Origin: CAVRUH01 sp963822595
GTDB lineage: Bacteria; Chlamydiota; Chlamydiia; Chlamydiales; Waddliaceae
Length of the DNA: 64,000 nt
Direction of reading: 5' to 3'
Assembly: GCA_963822595.1 (NCBI GenBank)
Contig: CAWGIG010000001.1
Span: forward strand, 558,001 to 622,000
Part shown: positions 9,329 to 18,521 of the stretch, piece after piece
How positions within the stretch are numbered: the stretch's first letter is position 1
Layout of the letters: every line of letters starts with the position of its first letter
Translations under genes and position numbers: made by a program
Notes under the pieces: model-generated
What the model saw: only the letters and a program-made list of their open reading frames with translations
Databases searched by the model: none
What the model was told of the DNA's origin: nothing

Positions 9329-10210
9329 ATGGATGTTAACGTAAATTTTGGAACCTTTTATCCTCAATCAGCATACAGCTTTTATGTTAGCAAAAGCGCG
9401 AAAGAATCGGCTGCGATAGATAAGAAGTTCAAAATGGATCAAAATGCAAAAGATGAACTGGATAAAGGAATAATATTAGAAACAAAAACAGGAAGTTATT
9501 TTGTACTACCATTAAGGACTGCTCTTGAAAGCAAAACAATCAAATATCTTCGTGAAGATGTTGGAGATGACAAATTTATTCCGCTGTCTCTCGATGAATT
9601 GACACTCTTGAAAACTATAGAATTATTAATGCTTCAAGATAGGCAATTTGAAACCAAGCTTAAAAAATTGGACATAGAAGATTTTATAAATGTATTTCTA
9701 GCAGCAAATTATTTAAACATTCCGAAGCTTTTTGACGTCATGATAGAAATTTACGTTGAATTGTGCTTTGATAAACATGTTCAAGGCAGATGGTGGACAA
9801 GTGAAAATAGGATGATCGAAGTGGTTGAAAGAGGTAAATATTTTGATTATAAGAGAAAATTTATCGATATTCTCCCAAAGGATCTCGTGAGAATAATTAT
9901 TCCTCGTTGGGCGGCTCAAGAAATGAAAATGGATAATCCTGTTGAAGGTTATTTTCTAAGTGACGATAAACAAACTCTGATTTCAAAGAGAACTCACCCT
10001 TTAAGAACATATTTTCCTCTTCAATTAGAGGAAATGGATGTAGGTACGGCTCAAATCATCACAGTATGTTACAAAAAAGATATCCAAGATGACACATCTT
10101 CCAGCTTTCCGATATTTCTTCAACAAGAGCTAGAGCTAAATCCCAACGCCTATCGATTTGTGTTTGGGGCTCCGAACTCCCAATTGAATAGCTTATGCAC
10201 CATTTTATAA
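9329..10210 (+). CDS. Skp1-like (BTB/POZ fold) protein
   Basis: The protein has 293 residues. Residues about 48-146 read like eukaryotic Skp1. ILETKTGSYFVLPLRTALES corresponds to the Skp1 N-terminal strand and helix, TIKYLREDVG to its TIKTMLEDLG, and FLAANYLNIPKLFDV to its ILAANYLDIKGLLDV. In Skp1 this last part packs against Cul1 and positions the F-box partner. The N-terminal 47 and C-terminal 147 residues are not recognised. Known: BTB/Skp1-fold and F-box proteins are expanded in amoeba-associated chlamydiae and thought to target host ubiquitin ligases. Inferred: this is a secreted effector that could bridge F-box proteins, two of which are encoded in this window. The start has GGGAG 8-9 nt upstream. 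Confidence 0.75.
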   Translation: MDVNVNFGTFYPQSAYSFYVSKSAKESAAIDKKFKMDQNAKDELDKGIILETKTGSYFVLPLRTALESKTIKYLREDVGDDKFIPLSLDELTLLKTIELLMLQDRQFETKLKKLDIEDFINVFLAANYLNIPKLFDVMIEIYVELCFDKHVQGRWWTSENRMIEVVERGKYFDYKRKFIDILPKDLVRIIIPRWAAQEMKMDNPVEGYFLSDDKQTLISKRTHPLRTYFPLQLEEMDVGTAQIITVCYKKDIQDDTSSSFPIFLQQELELNPNAYRFVFGAPNSQLNSLCTIL

Positions 10211-10213
10211 GAA

Positions 10214-12004
10214 TTAGCAGAGCTTATCCAAGCCCATCACGAGACTGTTGTTCTCCGGCTGCAAAAAGAGATCCCTCTCAGCTTGGAAGTATCGATTGAC
10301 GGGGGAATCTGGTTTCATCGCACCGATGATATAATTTCCAACTGTTTCCGCACTTCCCTTACCAACGAGACATTGCTCCACAGCACGCAACTGGGCAGTC
10401 ACTTCAGAATAGCCATCGCTTTCAATGAATGGCGTCTTGTATGAGTCCCATGTCATGCTAGGCTTACCCATTAATTTTCCAACCATAGTGGTATTAGCAC
10501 CCTCATAGACTCCCGGCATCGTTCCTGCACGAATAAGCTCGGTGAAAATTGGTTTGGGAGCGCCGCCAAGACGTAATACTAGTATTTTCCCCGGCTCAAG
10601 GTTCTTTATCATCTCTGCAGCATTAGGATTATTGCCCTCAACCACCACTGAATTCTCTGGGAGATCTTTAAGAGCCTCATCTTTGCAACCCCCGGTGATT
10701 AGCATAACCGTCCCTTTGGCCTCCCCGTTATTCTGGGCATGGCGGATCCCTCCTGCCAAGACGGGAAGCCCTGGGGCAAAGTCAATGCCGTAAGTCATCA
10801 TCATGTCAACTTTTCCGCTCTTGACTTCATTGAACAAAGCATTGACTGTCTCCCCTCGAGTACGCAGATCCGCCGCCTTTTTATTAAGTTCTTCTGCCTT
10901 TTCTGGCATTCCTAGTGCCTGTTGCTCCAGTTTGCTAGCAGAGAGCTCATACTGATCTGTCACAAGAGCGTTTAAGTCCGATGGCGGCGAGAGATCGACT
11001 TGATAGGTCATGTGAGATCGTTTCAACGTGTCCGCTAGGGCATCCGTTTCTTTTGCAGTATTTGCCTTGTGGCGTTCTTTCATGTAGTTGTTTGATAAAC
11101 TATCCAAACCTAGCTTTTTGGTCGCCGACTGACCAGGCAAGCTCACAATCCTTTTGGTGCTGACCATACGCGGCTGGTGCCACTGGTGTGGCTGAAGGAC
11201 GATCACATTTTTCGCATTTACCGGTCCGTGAAGATCGTGAGTCATTGGATCGTCGTGCGCCCCATAGATTCCCAAACCTACCTCTGTCTTAAGATCCGGA
11301 TCTCCTTGTTTGAGTACAACCACGCGGATGTTAGATTCTGGGATATCCTGAATCTTATCTCCCCCTGCAACAAACCCCGGAAGAAGACTCTGAAGCTTGT
11401 TGGAAGGAGCCTGTCCCGCGGGAGCCGACCTGTCGTCACAAATGAACTCAATCACCCCCTTATAGCCCAGACTTCGAAGTTGCTCAGAGACGCTTACAGA
11501 TGCTGCCTGATGACCTAATCCTGGAGCGTTTGGGACGTTAATGCGGACCACTTTCTGTGTCTGCAGATATGCCTTAACCTTTTCAAGTCTTGCTTGACTT
11601 GGTGATGCGACCGAAGAGGTTTTATCCGCTTTTTGAGTATCTACCGAGTTGCCTGTCTTGGTGGTCATTGCACTTTTAATCTTTCCCAATAAAGTCTGAG
11701 CAATTGATTTTTTGACTTCCCCAGCTAACTTTGAGTAGTCGGCCCCTTTTCCGCCCATCATAGCCAACATTTGGAATGATTCGATATGTCCTTTGATCTT
11801 ATCTCGAAGTTTTATTTCACCCGCATTCTGCCCTGCTTCCCCTGTTTTTTTTAACTCTTCGGCCACCTTAGCGGGTGGCAGTGGATGGGCATCTACCTTT
11901 ACCTGCTCCTTATTAGCAACAGTATCGTGACTCTCGCCACCCATCTTAGGAGCCGTAATATCCGGGCTTCTAAATGTTCCGCTGCCGACTCGTTCTGGGC
12001 CCAT
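10214..12004 (-). CDS. Large GT-B-like protein, candidate type III effector
   Basis: The protein has 596 residues from the ATG at 12004, which has GAGGAGGAG 4 nt upstream. The first about 150 residues are Lys/Gly/Ala/Thr-rich and probably disordered, as in many type III substrates. The rest has a nucleotide-sugar-transferase flavour: VPNAPGLGHQAASVSVSEQL (a Gly-rich N-terminal loop), GTVMLITGGCKDEAL, and a C-terminal EGANTTMVGKLMGKPS that recalls the GT-B donor-binding loop. I do not recognise the exact family. It lies 77 nt downstream of a SycD-like TPR chaperone gene on the same strand, which makes a chaperone-client pair likely. Glycosyltransferase activity is a guess. Confidence 0.65.
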   Translation of the reverse strand: MGPERVGSGTFRSPDITAPKMGGESHDTVANKEQVKVDAHPLPPAKVAEELKKTGEAGQNAGEIKLRDKIKGHIESFQMLAMMGGKGADYSKLAGEVKKSIAQTLLGKIKSAMTTKTGNSVDTQKADKTSSVASPSQARLEKVKAYLQTQKVVRINVPNAPGLGHQAASVSVSEQLRSLGYKGVIEFICDDRSAPAGQAPSNKLQSLLPGFVAGGDKIQDIPESNIRVVVLKQGDPDLKTEVGLGIYGAHDDPMTHDLHGPVNAKNVIVLQPHQWHQPRMVSTKRIVSLPGQSATKKLGLDSLSNNYMKERHKANTAKETDALADTLKRSHMTYQVDLSPPSDLNALVTDQYELSASKLEQQALGMPEKAEELNKKAADLRTRGETVNALFNEVKSGKVDMMMTYGIDFAPGLPVLAGGIRHAQNNGEAKGTVMLITGGCKDEALKDLPENSVVVEGNNPNAAEMIKNLEPGKILVLRLGGAPKPIFTELIRAGTMPGVYEGANTTMVGKLMGKPSMTWDSYKTPFIESDGYSEVTAQLRAVEQCLVGKGSAETVGNYIIGAMKPDSPVNRYFQAERDLFLQPENNSLVMGLDKLC

Positions 12005-12081
12005 AATTCTCCTCCTCAAGAAGTAGCCTTACGGTTTGGAATGTTTGCCCTCGTATCCAATCGATAAAGGTGCCAAATCTG

Positions 12082-12762
12082 CTAATAGCTTTCTATCTGA
12101 CCTCTTAATTGCTGAAGTGTTTGTTCTAACTCTTGATTACCATCCTCCAACTCCTTGCAATAATCCAAGGCTGCTGATATTAAATCCTGTGCGTCATTCC
12201 GCCGATCATTCTTCAGACAACAATTAACAAATGAGAGGTAATGATCAATGTTCTCCGGTGCAGCCGCTATAGCAGCCAAGTACGCTTCCTGAGCCTTGTG
12301 GGAATTATTCAATCTCATCAAGGCCGTGGCATAACTAGCCCAGAAAGTTGAGACTTTAGGGTTTAGCATTATAATGACAAGATAGCCTTTGGCAGCTTCC
12401 TCATAATTCCCCCCTTCAAATAGCTCGTTAGCAGCCGCATAAAGATCGAGCAAAGCTTTGTCCGACAAACCCAACTGTTTCTGAAGCACGGAATCGTCAT
12501 CTTTGACCTTGTCAAGCGAGTCCGGCTCTATCACAAATACATTTGCATCGCACACTTCTTCACCTGCCTCACGCTTGACGTTGATTTGGTCAAGAAGAAG
12601 CCCATATCCCTCTGTCATCGCCCCAATCATTTTCTCAAGTTTTTCCTTGACGACGGCACTTTGTCGAGCCCTAAACTGCTGAGAGGTCTCCAGTGGATTC
12701 TCCCGGTAAGTCATATCCTCAACTAGTGAAGAGGCCAGACTTGCCAAATTATCTCTTTCCAT
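12082..12762 (-). CDS. TPR protein, SycD/LcrH-like type III chaperone
   Basis: The protein has 226 residues with about 100 N-terminal residues of helical, acidic sequence. Then three TPR motifs follow (LYAAANELFEGGNYEEAAKG, TFWASYATALMRLNNSHKAQ and HYLSFVNCCLKNDRRNDAQD). The spacing and the first-TPR hydrophobic pattern match class II type III chaperones of the LcrH/SycD family, which bind translocators or effectors in the cytosol. GGGGAG lies 6 nt before ATG. The neighbour downstream is the GT-B-like protein, its likely client. An ordinary TPR adaptor is the alternative. Confidence 0.75.
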   Translation of the reverse strand: MERDNLASLASSLVEDMTYRENPLETSQQFRARQSAVVKEKLEKMIGAMTEGYGLLLDQINVKREAGEEVCDANVFVIEPDSLDKVKDDDSVLQKQLGLSDKALLDLYAAANELFEGGNYEEAAKGYLVIIMLNPKVSTFWASYATALMRLNNSHKAQEAYLAAIAAAPENIDHYLSFVNCCLKNDRRNDAQDLISAALDYCKELEDGNQELEQTLQQLRGQIESY

Positions 12763-12935
12763 TCGAACACTCCCCTTTATTATGTTATGCTTATACTATA
12801 GTTATATTATAATTAAAATTATTTATATTATCAAAACATTTTTATATTTTGATTTATTTTATAAATTAATGTAATATTAATTATTTCTTAACATAATTTG
12901 TATATAATATTAATAAATTGAAAAAGGAGGAAACA

Positions 12936-14132
12936 ATGCAACCAAATAGACCTATTATTACAGAAGACGCGTCAAATTCTTTACTCACACAGCTGGTGAA
13001 CAGCACACCTGTACGTTGGCTAGGCCGGAACATAGATACAATTGTTCTGGTCGGCGCAGTAGGAGGCGGCTGGGCAACAGGCAGATTAGATGCTCTAACT
13101 GCATGTATTACCCTTGTGGCAGGAAGAGTAGTACGGGAATATCTTGCTGCTCCAACGAAACAGGAAGCAGTAGAAAATCTTACTATAGAACCCGTTCCTC
13201 AGGAAAGAGAACCTTGTTCTTGCGACTATGGTCCGATCATCCCCCCTCCCATGGACGGAGACTATGTCGTCTCATTCGATATAAGCAACGATCAAGAGCT
13301 TAATATGGCTCCAATTCGAGAGTTTTTCCAGAAGTACGGCTTCGTTGTTCTACGAAATGCTGCTCCCGAAGAAGTAATCGATCAGTGTGAGCGAGAGCTG
13401 ATGGAAACCGCAGGACTTACCCAAGATGACCTCGATGACCTAGAGAGTGTTGATTGGCTGCATCAAGTATACGGTTCGGAATATAACATGGGAAAAGGCT
13501 TCGTCTCCAATAGACCTGCAGTGGGTCCCGGAAGCATCAGAGCTCGGCAACAAAATAACATCCTTGCTATCTATGCGGACCTGTTAGGCGAGGAGTGCCT
13601 CTACTCAAGCATGGACCGCTTTGGATTGATGCGACCGACGAAGTCAAATCCATCATGGGCAACTGAGACGGGTTTTGTTCATTGGGACCAGAATCCCACC
13701 CACGAGCCTGAGTTTGAGAGAATCCAAGGAATACTTACTTTATCAGATCATACGGCGACTTCTGGCGGATTCCATTGCATTCCTGGATCTCACCTCTGGT
13801 TCAAGAGTTATGGAGAAAAAGTAATAAATCTTCCTGGCAAGCTTGTCCCTGTTAAAGCTCAATGCGCCGTAAAGAACCATCTCTTCCGAATCCCTGCACG
13901 TCGAGGGTCCTTAATCATTTGGGACAGCCGTACAGCTCACGGTAATTGGCCAAATCAAAGATCATACGAATGGCGCAAGGTTCTGTATATGACCTTCTTT
14001 CAACGTCCCAAGGATCCTCTGGCGCAAAAGATGTATCAGAAGCTTTTCGAAGCGCAACTGACGGATGAAACACAAGCTGCGATGACAGATTTGGGCCGAA
14101 AAGTGTTTGCGATCGAAGACTATGAGAAATAA
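12936..14132 (+). CDS. Phytanoyl-CoA dioxygenase-family protein
   Basis: The protein has 398 residues from the ATG at 12936, preceded by AAGGAGG 5 nt away. Residues 34-70 contain one or two hydrophobic segments (IDTIVLVGAVGGGW; LTACITLVAG), so it is probably membrane-associated. From about residue 125 an Fe(II)/2-oxoglutarate oxygenase domain of the PhyH type follows: HWD at 249-251 gives the two facial-triad residues, H335 (TAHGNWP) is the distal histidine, and R347 is a candidate 2-oxoglutarate ligand. The family hydroxylates lipids or small molecules. It is divergent from the chaperone operon and ends before a palindromic repeat. The substrate is unknown. Confidence 0.85.
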   Translation: MQPNRPIITEDASNSLLTQLVNSTPVRWLGRNIDTIVLVGAVGGGWATGRLDALTACITLVAGRVVREYLAAPTKQEAVENLTIEPVPQEREPCSCDYGPIIPPPMDGDYVVSFDISNDQELNMAPIREFFQKYGFVVLRNAAPEEVIDQCERELMETAGLTQDDLDDLESVDWLHQVYGSEYNMGKGFVSNRPAVGPGSIRARQQNNILAIYADLLGEECLYSSMDRFGLMRPTKSNPSWATETGFVHWDQNPTHEPEFERIQGILTLSDHTATSGGFHCIPGSHLWFKSYGEKVINLPGKLVPVKAQCAVKNHLFRIPARRGSLIIWDSRTAHGNWPNQRSYEWRKVLYMTFFQRPKDPLAQKMYQKLFEAQLTDETQAAMTDLGRKVFAIEDYEK

Positions 14133-14198
14133 AGCCTAAAGGAAGCGCTAGGGGCCATGTATGTTAGCGGAAAAAATAAGAATGTCATGATGTCACGT

Positions 14199-14746
14199 CT
14201 TAAAGAATAGCTTATCATTTCATGAGGGCTGAAAGCCCGTTTCGTGATAGCCCAGACCTTCGCTTCGCTCAATGTCATCAGCTTAAAGAATAGTTTTTCA
14301 CTTCATGAGGGCTGAAAGCCAGCCTTTTGATAGCCCAGGCAGAGCGAAGCGAAGGCCTGGGTGACGTCGATAAAAAAGTCAGAGCCCTGCAAGGGCGACT
14401 CATTCCGGAGAAATGATGTCTATGGAAAAATGGATGAGTCGCCCTTGCACCCAGGCCTTCGCTTCGCTCAATGTCATCAACTTAAAGAATAGTTTATCAA
14501 TTTCATGAGGGCTGAAAGCCAGTTTCGTGACAGCCTAGGCAGAGCAAAGCGAAGGCCTGGGTTGACGTCGATAAAAAAAAGTCAGAACCCTGAAAGGGCG
14601 ACTCATTTAGGTGAAATTTCCTCTATGCAAAAATGGATGAGTCTCCCTTGCAGGGCTTTTTCATTTGTTTCACCTTTGCACCCAGGCCTTCGCTTCGCTC
14701 TGCCGGGGCTGTCACGATCCTGGCTTTCAGCCCTCATGAAATTATC
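14199..14746. repeat. Composite nested palindromic intergenic repeat
   Basis: This about 550-bp stretch has no credible gene. The outer arm, with the core catgagggctgaaagcc and a cagagcgaagcgaaggcctggg stretch interrupted by small variations, recurs on both strands. An inner arm pairs gtcagagccctgcaagggcg with its complement near a gatgagtcgcccttgcaggg segment. Related copies occur at 46241-46743. It lies between the 3' end of the PhyH gene (plus) and the 3' side of tRNA-Leu (minus), a convergent junction. It may act as a bidirectional terminator or be a non-autonomous mobile repeat. Confidence 0.8.
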
Positions 14747-14822
14747 CTGAGCGAAGCGAAGCGACCTTTTTGCCGTAGGGAGCGCAGCGACCGAAGGCTT
14801 TTTGCATATAACACAAAATAAT
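14747..14822. other. Intergenic tail with gcgaagcga motifs
   Basis: The 70 bases following the composite repeat contain additional gcgaagcga and gagcgcagcgaccga short repeats that resemble its arms. No open frame with a ribosome site is seen. Confidence 0.4.
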
Positions 14823-14892
14823 AAAGGGGCCAGGTCAAAGACCGGGCCCCTTTAAGAAAGAGGGCTAAGTCTTGTTCAAGGACTTACCCTCT
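14823..14892 (-). terminator. Two tandem hairpins downstream of tRNA-Leu(UAA)
   Basis: Read on the minus strand, two stem-loops follow the tRNA. The first (14858-14892) pairs AGAGGG.TAAGTC with GACTTAGCCCTCT, with one bulge, and is followed by TTTCTT. The second (14823-14853) pairs AAAGGGGCC and GGTC with their complements, with one mismatch. The first is the probable terminator of the gapA-downstream gene/tRNA unit. Confidence 0.65.
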
Positions 14893-14903
14893 TACGGTTT
14901 GGC

Positions 14904-14986
14904 TGCTCGAGGCCGGACTCGAACCGGCACGCCCGTTAAGGCAAGGGATTTTAAGTCCCTAGTGTCTACCATTTCACCACCCGAGC
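14904..14986 (-). tRNA. tRNA-Leu (anticodon UAA)
   Basis: This is an 83-nt cloverleaf without encoded CCA. The acceptor pairs GCTCGGG with CTCGAGC, the anticodon loop CTTAAAA gives UAA, and the T arm contains GGTTCGAGTCC. The long variable arm is typical of class II tRNA-Leu. It sits 9 nt downstream of the CT504-like gene and may be co-transcribed with it. Confidence 0.95.
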
Positions 14987-14995
14987 TAAAGGCTA

Positions 14996-15814
14996 TTAAC
15001 CTTCATGATTTGTTGATGATCCTTCAGGAGAATCTTCCGATTCCTCAGATATCGTAATACTCTCTTCCACTATATTAAATGGATCCTCAGAATCTGTCTC
15101 TATCTCTTTAATCGTCTCTTCATCATCAGACATATTAAACGGATCTTTCGATACAATCTCTTCCTCCGTCTGTCTTAGAAATGAAGCTGTCTCTTCTTCT
15201 TCCAATGCCTCTTCATCCTTAGGCTCCTCACCCTTGGGGAAAAATACATCCTTAAAGGACTGGTCACCTTTGTAACGCGCTATTGTCTCAGAAATCAATG
15301 TCGATGGAGGCGGTAAGAGCGATGCTGGTGCCCTCACAGGCGGCGCTACAGGCGCTGTTTCCGAACCTTTCTCCCCTACACCTTCCGTCTGTCCTTCCTC
15401 TTTAACATCTCCATCTTCACGACCACGTCTCCTTCTCGATTGCCGTCTTCTATCACGCTTCTTATCGCCTTTGTCATCCGTTTCCGCTGCTTCCTTAGGT
15501 GCTTGCGCTACTTTCTCTTCTTTCTTAGGAGTTTCTTTTCCTCCACCAATCTTAATCGAACTGTCAACGCCTACATTCTTAAGCACCATGCGTGTTTCAC
15601 GCACTTCAAGGATCTCATAATCAGATGCAGGTACAAGAAATGATTTAGGTCTTTCTAACGATCTAAAGAAAAAGGTATGTCCAAACGAGACCATCTCAAC
15701 TGAGTCCACAAAGAACTCCTCATGTCCGGCTCCTTTACTGCTTCGAATGACGAGCTTAAACCCCTCTTTCGGAGTGATTATGCTTTCTATAATTGGCTGT
15801 CGTGTAAAATCCAC
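14996..15814 (-). CDS. Chlamydial conserved protein next to gapA (CT504-like)
   Basis: The protein has 272 residues in two parts. Residues 1-90 form a compact beta-rich domain (NPF-type strands such as GFKLVIRSSKG and GHTFFFRSLERPKSFLVP). The rest is a disordered, highly charged tail with a KRDRRRQSRRRRGR basic block near residue 120 and three acidic repeats around DPFN motifs (KDPFNMSDDEE, EDPFNIVEES). The basic block could bind RNA. The position directly downstream of gapA is that of CT504 in C. trachomatis, as recalled; homology is inferred from synteny. The molecular function is not known. Confidence 0.8.
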   Translation of the reverse strand: MDFTRQPIIESIITPKEGFKLVIRSSKGAGHEEFFVDSVEMVSFGHTFFFRSLERPKSFLVPASDYEILEVRETRMVLKNVGVDSSIKIGGGKETPKKEEKVAQAPKEAAETDDKGDKKRDRRRQSRRRRGREDGDVKEEGQTEGVGEKGSETAPVAPPVRAPASLLPPPSTLISETIARYKGDQSFKDVFFPKGEEPKDEEALEEEETASFLRQTEEEIVSKDPFNMSDDEETIKEIETDSEDPFNIVEESITISEESEDSPEGSSTNHEG

Positions 15815-15837
15815 TTTAATATTTCCAGGTTATTGAT

Positions 15838-16857
15838 TTATTTATGAGCTTGTTCTCGCGTTCCCATATAAGTTAGGAAATCCACAACACGCGATGCATA
15901 ACCCATTTCGTTATCATACCAAGCTACGAGCTTGAAAAATTTATCGTTCAAAGCAATCCCTGCTTGTTCATCAAATATCGATGAATACGTACATCCTATA
16001 AAATCCGAAGATACTACCGGTTCATTGGTATAGGATAGTATGCCTTTCATCTCCCCTTCCGACGCTTTTTTCATTGCCTCACAAATTTTTTCGTAAGACG
16101 TCGCTTTTGTCAGTCGGACGGTTAAATCTACTACAGATACGTCCACAGTAGGTATTCTAAATGCCATCCCAGTCAATTTCCCTGCGATTTCAGGGATGCA
16201 TAGGGCTACTGCTTTCGCAGCTCCTGTTGCCGAGGGGATGATATTTTGAGAGGCACTACGGCCTCCACGTAAATCTTTATGAGAAGGACCATCCACGGTA
16301 GGCTGTGTTGCCGTCAGTGAATGAATTGTGGTCATCAATCCTTCTTCAATTCCAAAATTATCTAGCAAAACTTTCGTTATCGGAGCGAGACAATTTGTTG
16401 TGCAGGAAGCATTCGAAACGATGAAATCCTTTTCAGGATTAAATTTCTTATGGTTCACTCCCATGACAAATGTCGGGACATCTCCTTTTGCCGGAGCGGA
16501 AATAAGGACTCGTTTTGCTCCTGCAGTTAAGTGCTTTCCTGCTAACTCGGGAGAGGTAAATAGACCTGTAGATTCTACTACATAATCAATGTCAAGGTCT
16601 TTCCAAGGTAGCTTAGCAGGGTCTCTTTCTGAAAGGACGAGAGTTTTCTTTCCGTCAACGATGATTGCATTCTCTTCAAAGGTGATCTCACCCGGATGTC
16701 GTCCGTGTGTTGTATCAAACTTCAGAAGGTATGCTAAATTGAATGATGGGACAAGATCGTTGATAGCAACGATCTGAATGTCGTCTCGCTTAGAAGCTAT
16801 TCTGAAAGCAAGACGACCAATTCGTCCGAAACCATTTATTGCAACTTTGATCGGCAT
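15838..16857 (-). CDS. gapA: Glyceraldehyde-3-phosphate dehydrogenase
   Basis: The protein has 339 residues, normal for the family, and is cytosolic. It converts glyceraldehyde 3-phosphate to 1,3-bisphosphoglycerate with NAD and phosphate. The N-terminal nucleotide-binding loop is NGFGRIGR (residues 8-15), the catalytic cysteine is C152 in ASCTTNC, and the base is H179. The gene precedes the CT504-like gene by 23 nt and follows rplQ by 46 nt, the chlamydial order CT506-CT505-CT504. Confidence 0.98.
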   Translation of the reverse strand: MPIKVAINGFGRIGRLAFRIASKRDDIQIVAINDLVPSFNLAYLLKFDTTHGRHPGEITFEENAIIVDGKKTLVLSERDPAKLPWKDLDIDYVVESTGLFTSPELAGKHLTAGAKRVLISAPAKGDVPTFVMGVNHKKFNPEKDFIVSNASCTTNCLAPITKVLLDNFGIEEGLMTTIHSLTATQPTVDGPSHKDLRGGRSASQNIIPSATGAAKAVALCIPEIAGKLTGMAFRIPTVDVSVVDLTVRLTKATSYEKICEAMKKASEGEMKGILSYTNEPVVSSDFIGCTYSSIFDEQAGIALNDKFFKLVAWYDNEMGYASRVVDFLTYMGTREQAHK

Positions 16858-16903
16858 AGAAATTCTCCATTAAGATTGAGACCGTATCATCTCAGAATCC
16901 TAA

Positions 16904-17332
16904 TTAACTTTCCAGATATTCTATAAAACAAGTTTCTGCGTTATCGCCTACACGGTGACCTTTTTTGATGATACGTGTGTAGCCGCCATTTCTTGTAGCA
17001 AAGCGTGCGCCTAAGTCTGCAAAGAGTTTATCGATGACTTTACGGTCATCGTTATAGGCTGAGGTATCGCCTTCTTTGGCTCTTCTTGCTTCTTTAGGGG
17101 TTAATGCGTTGAACTGGATCATCATCTGTGCAATAGCGCGTCTTCTTCCAGCCAAGGTATTATCCTTTGCAATAGTGATCATTTTTTCTGCATAACGTCT
17201 TAAAAGCTTAGCTTTTTGCAGTGTTGTCTCAATACGCTCGTGAATAATCAGTGATTTGAGCATATTAGCCATCAAGCAACGTCGGTGCGATGTTGTCCTG
17301 CCGAGCTTGCGTCTGTCTTTGAGGTGTCTCAT
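16904..17332 (-). CDS. rplQ: 50S ribosomal protein L17
   Basis: The protein has 142 residues with the typical L17 start (MRHLKDRRKLGRTTSHRRC) and the RLRRYAEKMIT-like helix. L17 sits near the peptide exit tunnel. It is 3 nt downstream of rpoA and the last ribosomal gene of the long minus-strand operon. The C-terminus has the usual GYTRIIKKGHRVGDNAE motif. Confidence 0.98.
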   Translation of the reverse strand: MRHLKDRRKLGRTTSHRRCLMANMLKSLIIHERIETTLQKAKLLRRYAEKMITIAKDNTLAGRRRAIAQMMIQFNALTPKEARRAKEGDTSAYNDDRKVIDKLFADLGARFATRNGGYTRIIKKGHRVGDNAETCFIEYLES

Positions 17333-17335
17333 GTT

Positions 17336-18457
17336 TTATTGTCCTACTTCTTCAAAATTGTTAGTCTTTTTCTTTGCGATTTCATCTTGAAACTTCTTGA
17401 TTTTCTCTTTGGCATTTTCAGCGCTGATTCCGTATCTGGAGAGATCCATACCGAGGCTGAGGCCCATGTCTTGAAGTTTTGCTTTGATTTCGTTCAAAGA
17501 TTTTTTACCGAAGTTTCTGAATTCCAGCATGCGGCGTTCTGGGATAGAGACGAGTTCGGCAATTGTTTCGATATTTGCGCCACTGAGGCAGTTTGTTGAA
17601 CGGACAGATAGCTCGATTTCATCGATTCTGAGAGCTAGTTTATCCATTATTTCATCTTCATCGCCGCCTAAAGCACCTGATCCTTCGTCAAAGCTTAAGC
17701 TTTGAGAATTGAGGGTATTAAACACTTCGTAGTGTTTATTAGCGATTTGTGAGGCGAAGCTTAGGGCTTCGATAGGTGTAACGCGACCATCGGTAGTTAC
17801 TTCAATGATGAGTCTATCAAAATCTGTATCTTGGCCAACACGAGTATTTTCTACGAAGTAGTTAACGAGTCTTACAGGTGAAAAAGCTGCGTCAACGAGG
17901 ATTTCGTCTGATGTTTTATCATGAACGACATGACGTTCTGAAGGAACGTAACCACGACCGAAAGCAACACGGAGGTCGACTTGTTTCTTCATAGGTTTTG
18001 TGACTGTGAAGATTTTCAATTTTGGGTTAACGACTTCGAAGTTACCGCTTTCGACGATATCACCTAGGGTGACGACGTATTGTCCTTTACCTTTATCTAG
18101 ATCTTCTTGAGTGATATCTAGATCAGTGGTGAGGATACGGTATCCGCGAGCATTAGGAGTTTCGTCGGTAGGGAGTTTACGTAGAAGGGCTCCTTTGATG
18201 TTGAGGACGATATTAGTCATATCCTCAATAAAGCCTTCCACGGGCATATATTCGTGTGGAACGCCTTCGATGCGTACGCCGATGATTGCGGGAGCCTCGA
18301 GGGAGGATAGCAGCATCCGACGCATTGAGTTACCAATAGTGTGCCCGAAACCTCTTTCAAAAGGCTCGGCAACGAATCGAGCGAAGGTATTGGATGCGGT
18401 TTTTTCGTCGATCGAGATTTTTCCCGGCATTTCGAACTTGCCATACTTGACTGTCAT
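17336..18457 (-). CDS. rpoA: RNA polymerase alpha subunit
   Basis: The protein has 373 residues from the ATG at 18457 (AGGAG 8 nt upstream; the GTG at 18466 overlaps that site). The N-terminal dimerisation domain contains the GFGHTIGNSMRRMLLSS motif, and the C-terminal domain has the DNA/activator-binding helix-hairpin-helix (ERRMLEFRNFGKKSLNEIK). The linker carries an acidic stretch (GSGALGGDEDE). The alpha dimer nucleates polymerase assembly. It lies between rpsK and rplQ as in most bacteria. Confidence 0.98.
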   Translation of the reverse strand: MTVKYGKFEMPGKISIDEKTASNTFARFVAEPFERGFGHTIGNSMRRMLLSSLEAPAIIGVRIEGVPHEYMPVEGFIEDMTNIVLNIKGALLRKLPTDETPNARGYRILTTDLDITQEDLDKGKGQYVVTLGDIVESGNFEVVNPKLKIFTVTKPMKKQVDLRVAFGRGYVPSERHVVHDKTSDEILVDAAFSPVRLVNYFVENTRVGQDTDFDRLIIEVTTDGRVTPIEALSFASQIANKHYEVFNTLNSQSLSFDEGSGALGGDEDEIMDKLALRIDEIELSVRSTNCLSGANIETIAELVSIPERRMLEFRNFGKKSLNEIKAKLQDMGLSLGMDLSRYGISAENAKEKIKKFQDEIAKKKTNNFEEVGQ

Positions 18458-18521
18458 GTAGAACACTCCTAAAATGTTGTTGCAGAAGCTGGAAAAGTCC
18501 AGCTTCGATGCATAAAAAAAT

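Noticed and set aside
14505..14821. Small plus-strand frames in the repeat region
   Set aside because: They translate palindromic repeat DNA and vary between copies without frame conservation.
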